A stretch of DNA of 64,000 bases from Volutella citrinella (Eukaryota > Ascomycota > Sordariomycetes > Hypocreales > Nectriaceae). The stretch spans positions 4,836,001 to 4,900,000 of the forward strand of contig JAWZSP010000004.1 of assembly GCA_034401135.1 (NCBI GenBank). Reading direction: 5' to 3'. Within the stretch, counting starts at the first letter, position 1. Every line of letters begins with the position of its first letter. The translations under genes were made by a program, and so were the position numbers. Below the pieces are notes generated by a model. It saw nothing but the letters and a program-made list of their open reading frames with translations. It did no database searches and was not told the origin of the DNA. Positions 52,823 through 62,394 of this stretch are shown here, piece after piece.

Positions 52823-54578
52823 TCAATCGGCTCTAGTGGGCGGCCCAGCGTAATTCTTGTATCCCCACACCCAGTACCAGACGCATGAGATGATTGTGGC
52901 TGCAACAAATACTACAGAAGCATAGTTGACCGACTCGGCGCTGGCGGGGATGTTGGTGGGCATGCAAAACAGGGGCATCGCAAGCAGAGACCATGCTGTT
53001 GTTGCATTGTCAGCTCAGTTGCAGCAGTTCGGCTTTACTAAGGGATACCCACCAACGCATACGATATTGGCGACAAATCCAACCATGCCAAAGTAAAACT
53101 TACCGGCCTTGACCTGCTTGCGGCCCGTGAAGAGGCTGATTGCTACCGGCAAGGCGTACGACAAATTGAGGCACATGACGCCCACTCCGGCAAACGCGTT
53201 GAATGCTGCATACGACCCAAAGTACAGCAGACCGAGGAGCAGCTGAATCACCATGCTCAGCATCATGGCGTTGAACGGGACATCGAGTTTATCGTTAACC
53301 TTCATCCACCACTTGGCACCAGGGATCGCACCGTCGCGCGCAAACGCCCAGAGACAGCGCGACGTCGCAGTGGTGCAGCCGATGCCGCAGCACACCGAGA
53401 GAAGGATGAGAGGGACGAGGAGCGCAAAGGAACCTCCGGATGATGCAACTGCGCTCTTGATGATGATGGGCACCGGCTGGCCCCTGGCGATCCTGTTCAG
53501 CTCTGGGATATCCGGCATGACGAAGGTGAGGGCAATGAGGAACACCAGACCGACAAACGTGTTGAGGAACAGCGTGGCCACCATGGCCCGGGGCACTTGG
53601 ACGCTGGGGCGGCGGACCTCCTCACACATGCTGCAAACATCAAAATGTGAGTAGATGACAGTCAGCCAATGCCATGGGTACGTACGAGATGATCATCCCG
53701 GTAGAGGATGTAGCATAACCAGCATGCAGCAACCCGACGCAGAATGACCACGCATCGGGCCAGCCAGACTCTGTCTCAAAGTGCGTAAAGACCCAAGAGG
53801 CATCACGGCGGCCATTCTTTGCTACTGCCAAGATGGTGACAACAATGGCGACGACGCCAGCGAGCGTCCAGTAGATTGCTGCTGTCTAGATCACATTAGT
53901 TGCTGCAACCCTCAAAAGGTTAAGTTGTCTTCGTACTTACATCAAGCACGGGCAGCCACTTGTTGCCAAATGCGCAGACGGCGTTGCAGAGCAGCGTAAG
54001 CCCAAAGAACAACAGGTAGACCTGGTATGTCTCGCCCGCAAAGACCCCAACGCCCGGAGACGACTCAAACACATTGATGCAAGCCACGAGGAACGTCGTG
54101 GCGCCAAAGACGACGGACAGCGTAATGGTTACGTTGCCGACGACATACAGCCAGCCGCAGACCCAGCTGGCAACTCGACGCCACTTGATGGGAGCGAGCA
54201 TAAAGGCCTGATAGTAGACGCCTACTACAGTCAGCACCCTACTCTCGAGATATCGCTGCATCTTCAAGTACCTCCCGCGGTCGGATATACACTTGTGATT
54301 TCGCCGAGCGACAGGGCCACGCAGATGATGGCTACGGAGACGCCCAGCCAGCCCCAGATGATGTTCACGGGCCCTCCCCCGATGAGCGGGTATGTCAGCG
54401 TCGTGGACAGTCCCCAGGGGATCGATGCGAGGACGAAGGACATGAATGCCACCTGGAACGTCGATCGGTTGCGTAGGAGTTCGAGTTTGTAGCCGCGCTG
54501 GGCGAGGTCGTCGTCGGCGTCCTTTGTGCTGACGAAATGGTCGGGGGAGTCGGCCACATGATGCTTGATCTCCGACAT
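52823..54578 (-). CDS. Amino-acid/GABA permease (APC superfamily)
   Basis: Five exons (54272-54578, 53941-54221, 53686-53885, 53053-53630, 52823-52995) give 512 aa in 12 predicted helices. Signatures are SIPWGLSTTLTYPLIGGGPV, VYPTAGGVYYQAFMLAP (unwound helix that contacts substrate), and MCEEVRRPSVQVPRAM, the conserved E-E-xxxPxxxxPRA loop of the Uga4/Hnm1 group. The last exon (WSLLAMPLFCMP...VWGYKNYAGPP) is found only after splicing. The group takes up GABA, choline or other amines and amino acids at the plasma membrane or vacuole. A Zn2Cys6 regulator gene lies upstream on the same strand with 861 bp between, which may point to inducible nitrogen uptake. Confidence 0.88.
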
Positions 54579-55439
54579 GGCTACAAAGAACTGGGCTAGA
54601 TGTTGGTAAAAGCGAGTGGCGTTGGTAGAGCAGGGAGAATTTTAGATTCGCCCCTTGATTGTCATCGATGGAGAGTCGTGGATCTTGGAGTCAGGCTGAG
54701 GATCTTCGGACTTTGGGTCGATTGAGTTCATGCCAGCAGCAAGGTTCTTGGGAGCTAGCGCATGAAGTGTGTCTCACAGCTGTGAAAAGAAAAAAAGAAA
54801 AAAGGGGACAAGAAAGAGATGGCAGGGATGGTCGAGTCAAGCGCACATCGGTCAACGTCATGTCCGATGTTGCGGGCTTGCTACGGGTCTCTGACAAATC
54901 GCCCAAGGCTATCAATGCGGAAGAGGCTGACAGATCAGACCTTTCAGTCGCTTTCACCGAGATACGTTTGGCGCTACGCCGTGTCGCTCTCCACAAGGCT
55001 CTCGTTGCCCCCGATAGGGTAGACGGAATGCCAACTTGGTGTTGATGTCCACAGAGCGAGCAGTAAGCGGCCAGGACTGAGACTAGACATCATAATGGCT
55101 GCAGAGACCTGTCCAATAGACTTGAGTGATTGAGGAGATCTACTGTATGCTGAAGATACATGGAACTGTCTGCTGAGACCGTTGATATCACTGTTAAACA
55201 GGATACAGACTCGATCAAGACTGAAGTTGCTTCGTTCATAATTACCGCATTAGGCCTCGCGTGTGTTCCACAACGCACTTCGATGGGGAGCCCGGACCTA
55301 GTTCTCCCGTCGATCCGCGGCCCGCTCGCCACAGCCGACACTCGCAGGCAGATCCAATCGCTGAGCCTCGTTTAGCCTCATGCAAGGGAGCCAGCACAAC
55401 GATTACACATTTACACATGTCAGAATATTGATTAGTTGG
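54579..55439. other. Intergenic
   Basis: The spacer holds the permease promoter and the 3' region of the regulator gene. A purine-rich run lies at 54783-54813. No gene is recognised. Confidence 0.5.
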
Positions 55440-57551
55440 CTATACAAAGATATAGTTGTGGTAGAAGACGGGCGAGTACGCATGCCAGCTCAAGTCCTCT
55501 ACACCACCCTCTTGCCGTCTCGTCCACAGCCCGCGCACAGCTTCCGCAAACTTGTCCCAGACCTCGAGTTGTGACTGCCGCGCAAATGTAGCCAGGCAGT
55601 TCATCATGCGCTGCTGCAGCTCAGGGTCCTGCGTCTCGAATGCCGTGATGGCAATGGGCCAAAGGGAAGCTGAGGACGGCGCGTCGTCGATGCGCTGGAC
55701 TTCCTCAATGTGTCTCAGAGCCTTCTTCACGAGCCCCTGCACGTCGCTCAACGGCACAGCCTTTAGTGTTCGCTTCAAGTAGAGAAGTGCGGCGTAGTAG
55801 TAGGTGTACCCGTGATGGTAGATGAGCTCCCCAAATGCGGTGCTCGCCGGTTGCTGGGGCATCATGAGGAATAGCTCCAGCTCGAGCGCGTCCAAGCTAC
55901 TCGATTCTGCCTTTCCCTGAGGCGTCAAGGCAGCTGCGTTATCCCTTTGGTCTCTCTGTCCCTGCTTCTGAATACAGTTCATGGCATGCATGACTTCAAG
56001 GATGTCCTGCGGCACCCCAAAGATGGAGTCGCACATATACGGCCCCGGCAGCGACTTGGGACCAAAGCGAAGATCCCATCCGTAGCCGCTGCGGTCTCCG
56101 GGGAGGATCTGGGCCTGGATGATAGTCACCATGGCCAGGAACATCTGGTAGATTGTGGCCGCAGCGCTGTTCTGGTGCCAGTATTCGAGACCGACGTGGT
56201 TAACCCATTCCACGGCGCCCTGGATGTGCAGGCGCCAGAAGGGGTCGTAGACGGTGATGGACTCGTTGAGCAGGCACATGATGAGCGAGGCCAGGATGGG
56301 GGCGTACTGGTCCTCGTCGTCGCCCTGGATGTTTTGACTGAGGTGCGTCAGCCCAAGGTTGTGGTGCTCCAGCGCCAGGCTCTCAAACTTGTACTTTTGC
56401 TCGGGCTGCTCCTCTTTCTTTGCGATATGGAATCCCGATGCTGCGCATATCAGATGGAACAGGGCTACCGCGCCCGTCGATATCCCCGCGTCTTCACGGG
56501 CACCCTCGAGGGCCAGCGGCGTAAAGACGGTCCGTACCGGGTTGCACACGCCAGAGATGGGGTTCAAGGCGTCGCAGACGTGTAGTTCCCAGTGCTCCAG
56601 GATCTTGCACTGGCTGACACAGTCAGACAAACTGTCCAGATGTCGGATGCCTCGTCGCTGCTGGCTCGAAGGCGACGAAGCGAGGGGTGGCTGAGAGGCC
56701 GGTGCGACAATCTGCCGGTGCGTCGGAAGCCAGGAGATGTCTGCGTACGGATTTGCATTCCCGGGCATCCCGCTCAAGACATTTGTTGAAGCCACGTCGG
56801 GGTAGGTGGGCGTTGGAGCGCGGAGGGCGACTTGGCTCAGCGCGTTGGGTCGTTCGCGCCAGACTTCGCTCGCCCAGGCCCGCCCGGGCATGTATGCATG
56901 ACGATCTGGGCGCTGAGGTGTCTCTTGCCCTCGGGATTGCGTCTCGCTCCATGCTGGCGATGCGGCGTGGCGTGGGGCTTCGCTCTGTTGGGAGATGAGA
57001 CCTGGAAACTTGTCTTGGGACCTGGTGACATCTTCCTGCGTCACTGGTGTGCTCACTGTGGGCGCAGGCGTCCAAGGTTGTGGTTCATGGCCTTCTTGGG
57101 CTTCGTGATGCTGTATGGTTGATATAGATTCATCGACGGAGACGGAGGGTGATTCACTGGGGTTGTCGGCTGGCTGCTTCGCCTCCCGTCTCGTCCTGGT
57201 CGAGGACCTTGTCGAGGACCTCCTCGGCGGCTTAAAGGACGAAGAGCTATGTCGCGACGCCCAGGACAGTCGGATGCCGTAGCCCTCGCATTGAGCACCA
57301 GAGCGTTGGCATCGCGCGCACTCGGGTTTGCCCTCGTCGCACTTGACGTGTTTGGCCCGGCACGTCCAGCACCCCGTCGACACCTTGTTGTGGCATCGAC
57401 GCGAGCGGTTAGTGCGGCTCGGCCCTGGCTGCGGCTCAGCTTGTGTCTCGGGTTGCGTGACCTCGGGAGTGGATATATCCTTCATCTCTTGCTGCGTTGT
57501 CCCGTGCGAGGGATGGACGGGGATGTCAGGTCGATGGCCAGGTCTTGTCAT
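55440..57551 (-). CDS. Zn2Cys6 transcription factor, acriflavine-sensitivity-control type layout
   Basis: This is a single exon of 703 aa. The zinc cluster STGCWTCRAKHVKCDEGKPE continues to CARCQRSGAQCEGYGI, with Cys61, 64, 71, 78, 81 and 88. Its C-W-x-C-R-x-(K/R)-x-x-K-C-D-E and C-x-G-Y-G ending are typical of regulators with a C-terminal fungal transcription factor domain 2 (ACR-2 type). A long Ser/Pro/Glu-rich linker (about 95-300) precedes the regulatory part: DSLSDCVSQCKILEHWELHVC, SLALEHHNLGLTHLSQNIQ, and LNESITVYDPFWRLHIQGAVEW. GC content is high and there is no intron. The likely target is the permease downstream or distant genes; this cannot be settled here. Confidence 0.87.
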   Translation of the reverse strand: MTRPGHRPDIPVHPSHGTTQQEMKDISTPEVTQPETQAEPQPGPSRTNRSRRCHNKVSTGCWTCRAKHVKCDEGKPECARCQRSGAQCEGYGIRLSWASRHSSSSFKPPRRSSTRSSTRTRREAKQPADNPSESPSVSVDESISTIQHHEAQEGHEPQPWTPAPTVSTPVTQEDVTRSQDKFPGLISQQSEAPRHAASPAWSETQSRGQETPQRPDRHAYMPGRAWASEVWRERPNALSQVALRAPTPTYPDVASTNVLSGMPGNANPYADISWLPTHRQIVAPASQPPLASSPSSQQRRGIRHLDSLSDCVSQCKILEHWELHVCDALNPISGVCNPVRTVFTPLALEGAREDAGISTGAVALFHLICAASGFHIAKKEEQPEQKYKFESLALEHHNLGLTHLSQNIQGDDEDQYAPILASLIMCLLNESITVYDPFWRLHIQGAVEWVNHVGLEYWHQNSAAATIYQMFLAMVTIIQAQILPGDRSGYGWDLRFGPKSLPGPYMCDSIFGVPQDILEVMHAMNCIQKQGQRDQRDNAAALTPQGKAESSSLDALELELFLMMPQQPASTAFGELIYHHGYTYYYAALLYLKRTLKAVPLSDVQGLVKKALRHIEEVQRIDDAPSSASLWPIAITAFETQDPELQQRMMNCLATFARQSQLEVWDKFAEAVRGLWTRRQEGGVEDLSWHAYSPVFYHNYIFV

Positions 57552-57925
57552 GTTGAGGAAAGAGGCGGCAGACCTGTCATAGACTGGTGGAACGAGGGAG
57601 CCGCCCTAGGCGATTCTCGGCATTTGTAAACGAGTTTCCAGGTGGAGATGCTTCTCTAGCGCCGAGGTTCGTATACAAACTCCGAATCGAGCAAGGGTTG
57701 GCCCCTCCAGCTCGATCGTGTCCTCGTGCCCGGCCGGGTTGGCGGCTGGATCATGCCAGAAAATAAAATCGGCCTCATGGTCGCCCGTGATGGGCGTCAT
57801 GGGACTGGATATTAAAAGGACGGTGAGGCCTTGGAAGTTCTGCTGGCTGTACCGCTACCATATCATCTTGCTCCTCCACCATCGCCAAACCTTGACTGAG
57901 ACCCCGGCAATAGCGTCCGGCACTA
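57552..57925. other. Bidirectional promoter, regulator and arrestin-like gene
   Basis: This short spacer lies between divergent genes. Nothing specific is recognised. Confidence 0.45.
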
Positions 57926-59071
57926 ATGGCTTGCGACTTGGCGCGACCGCGGCTCTTCCCGACGCTGCGAAGGCCTGCTCGCCATCGCAATCCGAGAGAC
58001 ACGGGTCTCTCATTGCATCTGGAGTGCTCCCCAGTCGTCGTATCTGACGACCCCGAACATGCGGATGCCACCATCTCCGGCCGTCTGGCCATCAACACCA
58101 TCAGCCGCGGGGTAGTGCTCGAGCGAGTCGACTTTTCGCTAGAGCTGGTCATCGAGTACAAGCGGCCCGCCCACAAAAAGTGCGAAGCGTGCCGAAAGCA
58201 GGTCCGGAGGCTGCATTCATGGACGGCTCCCTGTGGGTCGGTGATTCTCCCGCGGGGATTCACCGAAATCTCGTTTCTCGAACGTCTCCCAAGCATTCTC
58301 CCTCCATCATTCTCGTCTCCAGAGGTGCGGATTTACTATCGTCTGGGAGCCATACCATCGACACTGCAAGACGACGGAGAGGCCGCATCACCGCAGGACG
58401 GAACAGCTACCCAGAAGGTCGTGGTCCGTCGAATGGCATCACGACCACTACTGCCCTCATACGAATCCTCTCAATCACCCACTACGGGCATCGAACTATT
58501 GGCGCTTCTCGATTCAGTGCAATTGAATGCTCAAAACAAAATTTGCATACAAATAAACGGCCTCAGCTACGCCTCAGCAACCAACAACAGCATCTACTGC
58601 TGGAAGATTATGCGAGTAGAATGGATCCTTGAAGAAATCACCCACCTCGTCCCTCCTGCGTGTGAGGACCACTCCCAGCGACCCATTTCGGTAGACACGA
58701 AGCAGAATTCGACAACTACAACCCGTCACATAGCATCACGCCAGCTATTTGACGGGTGGAAGTCGAGTTTGGGCGCGATCCCCTCAACAACACTAGAATT
58801 CAATCTCGACCTGACCCAGAAGGGTGCAAAGTCCCGGGCTTTGTTAAGCTACGAGGATGATTCCCTGAGCGGGCTCAAGGTGGAACACCGTCTGAGGGTG
58901 GAGTTGTCAATCATTCTGCAGCAGATATCGGACGAGAATGGCGGCAAGGCAGTGACGATTGGGACCGGGAGAATGACCAAGGCGGCGTTTCCTGTGCACT
59001 TGGTGGAACAATTCGCCGACGAAAATACCAGGGAAGGTCTTCCTGCGTACGGAGACGTAAACGACTTATAA
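57926..59071 (+). CDS. Arrestin-related protein (LDB19/alpha-arrestin-like)
   Basis: This is a single exon of 381 aa. The N-terminal half has arrestin-like beta strands (LSLHLECSPVVV, ATISGRLAINTISRGVVLERVDFSLELVIEYKR is the membrane-facing sheet, seen in pieces) followed by C-x-x-C (KKCEACRKQV). SVILPRGFTEISFLERLPSILPPSF and PEVRIYYRLGAIPS match the 'SFPFxxxLPxxLPPSF...IxYxLxA' pattern of LDB19-type arrestins. Tyr-containing short motifs LLPSYESS and GLPAYGDV could be weak Rsp5/WW ligands, though neither is a true PPxY. Members act as adaptors that bring ubiquitin ligase to plasma-membrane permeases. An amino-acid permease gene lies 3.3 kb away, but this need not be meaningful. Confidence 0.68.
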   Translation: MACDLARPRLFPTLRRPARHRNPRDTGLSLHLECSPVVVSDDPEHADATISGRLAINTISRGVVLERVDFSLELVIEYKRPAHKKCEACRKQVRRLHSWTAPCGSVILPRGFTEISFLERLPSILPPSFSSPEVRIYYRLGAIPSTLQDDGEAASPQDGTATQKVVVRRMASRPLLPSYESSQSPTTGIELLALLDSVQLNAQNKICIQINGLSYASATNNSIYCWKIMRVEWILEEITHLVPPACEDHSQRPISVDTKQNSTTTTRHIASRQLFDGWKSSLGAIPSTTLEFNLDLTQKGAKSRALLSYEDDSLSGLKVEHRLRVELSIILQQISDENGGKAVTIGTGRMTKAAFPVHLVEQFADENTREGLPAYGDVNDL

Positions 59072-59318
59072 TGGCATGGCGTGGATTAGGAGTTGATGGG
59101 CGGGAGTCTGTTGAAGTACTTGCATGGTTTCTAAAATACCATAGTTGATAACAGCGTACCACAGCCGCTTGAATACCATGATTGAAGCAATACACTGCTC
59201 GTGACTTAGCATAACACACAAGATAAATATTGATGTCATTCCAACGGTCGATCCAAACAGCCAATACACTAACGAGGCTATAAAGTCTGCTACTCAACAC
59301 ATACATCGTTTGATCCCA

Positions 59319-60248
59319 TCACAGCTTCGGCTTGTTTCGGAGCACACCCGCACCGCTCCGCAGACTCCCACCGTCAATCTCCAGCACATTGCCCGTCATG
59401 TGCGCGGCACCCTTGCTAGCAAGGAACAGCACCAGGCCGCCAAAGTCCTCGGGCTTGCCGATCCTCCCGCTCGGCTGGGTGGAAAGCAACGTCTCACCCG
59501 CCTCGCGGAGCCCAAACGCCGACATCTTGCTGGGGAACAGGCCGGGGGCGACGCAGTTGACCGTGATGTGGTCGGGCATCAGCTTGGACGACTGCATCCG
59601 CGACAGGTGGATGCACGCGGCCTTGCTGGGGCCGTAGCTGAAAGTGCCGGAGCCGGGCGCGGAGAGACCGCCCGCTTCGCCGGTGGTCACGTCGTTGGTT
59701 GCGATGCCGGCCACGCTGGCGATATTGATGACGCGGCTGGGCGAGTCGGCCGTTGCACCCTTGGCCAGTGTGCTGTGAAGACCTTGGGTGACGTAGAAGA
59801 TGGCCTTGACATTGAGCGACATGATCTTATCCCAGCCAGCCTCGGGGAAGTCATCATACGGAGCACCCCTAGCAGATTCTATCAGCAACACCGTTCAAGT
59901 ATCATCAGTTCAAACAACCTACCACGTGGCGCCCGAGTTGTTGAGCAGCACGGTGAGCCTCTCGGTGCGGCGCTGGACCTCGGCAACAAGAGCGTCGCAT
60001 CCGGCCTTGTCCTTGAGGTCGGCCACGATGTACTCGCACTTGCCGGGGCCCAGGGCGTTGAGTCGCGCCGTCGTGGCCTCGAGATCCTTCTTCTTGCGGC
60101 TGGCGATGATGACGCGGGCGCCGTTCTGGATAAATGCCTGGGCAGCCATCTCGCCCAGACCCGAGGCGCCGCCAGTGACTAGCACAACATGGTCCCGGAA
60201 GTCAAACAGGTTGCTGACGGTGAGGTTGCTGGTGGGTGTAGAGTCCAT
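59319..60248 (-). CDS. Short-chain dehydrogenase/reductase
   Basis: Two exons (59923-60248, 59319-59868) give 291 aa; the intron splits the Trp codon of SGATW-GAPYDD. VVLVTGGASGLGE (TGxxxGxG, residues 25-32) binds the nucleotide, IVADLKDK the adenine, and LLNNSGA supplies the NNxG turn. The catalytic residues are Ser160 (NIASVAG), Tyr187 and Lys191 (YGPSK). ASRKKKD with a basic residue after the second strand favours NADP(H). The C-terminal tripeptide is PKL, a weak PTS1 candidate. The fold matches classical rhamnolipid/3-oxoacyl-reductase-like SDRs. It lies 363 bp from a same-strand secreted hydrolase gene. Substrate is unknown. Confidence 0.86.
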
Positions 60249-60611
60249 TGCGCTGGATGGGCTGAATAGGTTGACTGACGGTGTATTTTTTGGGCAATGC
60301 AAGGTCAAACGTCGGTTTGTAGCATCATATTGGTCAGTGCGGACCTGATATCCAGGGAGCCGGCCCAGATTCGGCCGCGGAGTGGGGCCAGCCGAGGCAC
60401 ACCGAGGTCGATCCATGTAGCATTACCCCGCCATGTTTGCCACTCCGGACCACTATTCTTGACATTACAAAGCCAAGGCTGTCACTATACACTTGGAGAT
60501 GGTGGAGAATGATAATGATATTTAGAAATGGACAAGCTTTCTTAAATAGTAAGAAATCCCCCACACAAGACCTTGACCACTTCAGATTCCCCTCCGACTA
60601 ATACTCAGGAT
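60249..60611. other. Intergenic
   Basis: This short spacer lies between two same-strand genes. Nothing is recognised. Confidence 0.5.
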
Positions 60612-61946
60612 TTAGCATGTGCCTCCAGACTTGCCAAGTGTCTTGTTCAGCCAACCGAATAGAACCCTGGCCATTTCCTGCGCAGCTCCAGGTTGACAGT
60701 GATAGCCAGCCACTCCGGTGAATGGATGCAAGGTCGCTTTGTCACCCAGAGCGTCCTTGACCAGCTTTGGCTGTCCAGGGAAGAAGCCCTCATGCTCAGC
60801 ATCTGCAATCCACACTGGGACATTGATCTTGTCCACCACGTCCGCGAGATTGAACTGTTTGGTCTGGTTGAAGAAATCAAACGGCGAGTGGGTATAGAAC
60901 GACCACAAGCCCTGATCAATTCCCCAGGAAATGGTGGTGGACACATTTTCCGACTGCTTGAGCTTCCAGACCAAATCGTCAAACTCTGTCACATTGCCTG
61001 CGTTGAAAATTGCCAAGGCTTCTTCTCCCAACTGGCCTGCGTAGGCGGAAAAAATGTCCCAAATGCCTCCGTTGAGCACCAATGCCGAGATGCGGTGCTC
61101 AAATGCTGCAGCGCGAGCAGCAAGATAGCCTCCCATGGAGTTTCCAATGAGTACAAGCCGATCTTGATCAATCACCTGAGCCTTCTCAGCAAGAAGATAG
61201 TCTACCACTGGCGTAACAACATTCTCCCAATCAGGAATGAAGCCAACTTCTTGGTTTCGGCGCACAGTGGGCTGGCCCGGACCCTCGTAGGTAAGGCAGT
61301 TCCAGCCTCGTGCAAGAGCTGGCACGACATAGTTATGGAATGCGCTTTCCTGCGAGGCATCGTACCCATTGCCTATGATCAAAGTGGGTAGCTTGGCATG
61401 TCTGCTCTCAGATGCGGCGTACCAGATAGCCTCTACCGTGAAGTTGCCGTTGGTTGCTGGGATTTGCACCCGTTGCCCTGGGATAGGAAGCGCGGCAAGT
61501 CCCTTGTCAAACGCTGCAGTCTGCTCATCCCACAGACTGTTGATCAGGGGATTGCTCCAATTGCCGTGGTTGTAGAAGTCGGCAGCGCGGTAGTATGAGG
61601 CCACGGAGAACCAGGTATCCCGGACATTAACGGCATCGATGAAATTGTCGCCACTGAGCCCTTCTGCCTGTTTCTTGGTAGCCTCGGCCAGGGCAAGAAA
61701 TTGTTGACTGAAAGCTTTCATGTCTCCAGGTGGGATGGACTTGGCAACACCCAAAACAGGACCAATGTCTGCTCCTCCGTAGATGGCGTCGCTCAGAGTG
61801 CCCAGTAGCTGAAAGTGCATAGATTCGTCTTCGCTGAGAAGCAGCATGGGCTCATCTCCAGCGGTATCATTGGCTGCAGATACAAGCTGGTGGTTTGCCA
61901 ATGCAGCCAAAATGGAGCTGGCAAAGAAGGAAGAAGCTGGCTTCAT
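60612..61946 (-). CDS. Secreted alpha/beta hydrolase, Ayg1/FrsA-like
   Basis: This is a single exon of 444 aa. The signal peptide is MKPASSFFASSILAALANHQLVSA. A helical lid (AVNVRDTWFSVASYYRAADFY) precedes the core. The core contains TLIIGNGYDASQE, TYEGPGQPTVRR, FIPDWENVVTPVVDYL and the nucleophile elbow LVLIGNSMGGY (Ser270). IADAEHEGF supplies the Asp region and GVAGYHCQPGAAQ the catalytic His. This arrangement is that of fungal Ayg1-like hydrolases, which cut C-C bonds in polyketide side chains, and of 2,6-dihydroxypseudooxynicotine hydrolase. Several N-x-S/T sites (NWSN, NVTEF, NVST, NQTK) fit a secreted glycoprotein, which is unusual for Ayg1-type enzymes. Substrate is unknown. Confidence 0.82.
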   Translation of the reverse strand: MKPASSFFASSILAALANHQLVSAANDTAGDEPMLLLSEDESMHFQLLGTLSDAIYGGADIGPVLGVAKSIPPGDMKAFSQQFLALAEATKKQAEGLSGDNFIDAVNVRDTWFSVASYYRAADFYNHGNWSNPLINSLWDEQTAAFDKGLAALPIPGQRVQIPATNGNFTVEAIWYAASESRHAKLPTLIIGNGYDASQESAFHNYVVPALARGWNCLTYEGPGQPTVRRNQEVGFIPDWENVVTPVVDYLLAEKAQVIDQDRLVLIGNSMGGYLAARAAAFEHRISALVLNGGIWDIFSAYAGQLGEEALAIFNAGNVTEFDDLVWKLKQSENVSTTISWGIDQGLWSFYTHSPFDFFNQTKQFNLADVVDKINVPVWIADAEHEGFFPGQPKLVKDALGDKATLHPFTGVAGYHCQPGAAQEMARVLFGWLNKTLGKSGGTC

Positions 61947-62394
61947 CGTGGGGTGTTTGTGATGTGCAATCTGAAGAATGATGGTGTTTTGCGAAGAGTT
62001 ATCCGATGAAGCTGAATGCGATGCTATGGTATCTTCATTTTTTTTTTAGCCGGCTTTCTCTCATCTTATATACTTCACATCCTCAGCTGCAGAAGACGCC
62101 AGAAGGCATTGAAGATGGAGGAGGCCACGCATGTAAGCCGTCGTAGTGAAGACATAGACGCGTATGCTTACCTATGTGATTTTAGGTGGATACCAAGCTA
62201 GGCCAAATTGGGTAGCCACCTTGCGACGGCCCCGTCTTATTGCTGGATGTTGCTGCGGCGCCCAAATGCGAATGCGAGTTGTGCTTACTCGCCCACAAGG
62301 ATATTTGACCACCAAGCCCCCCCGCGGCCCCGCCAATTTCGAGCGTGACGACATGATCCGGTTCATCGCAAGCAAAAAACCCATTCGAGGAGCC
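61947..62394. other. Bidirectional promoter, hydrolase and third regulator
   Basis: The spacer separates divergent genes. On the minus strand TATATAAG at 62065-62072 is a TATA-like element about 120 nt from the hydrolase start. A T-run lies at 62038-62047. An in-frame ATG at 62353 could extend the regulator by 14 residues. Confidence 0.45.
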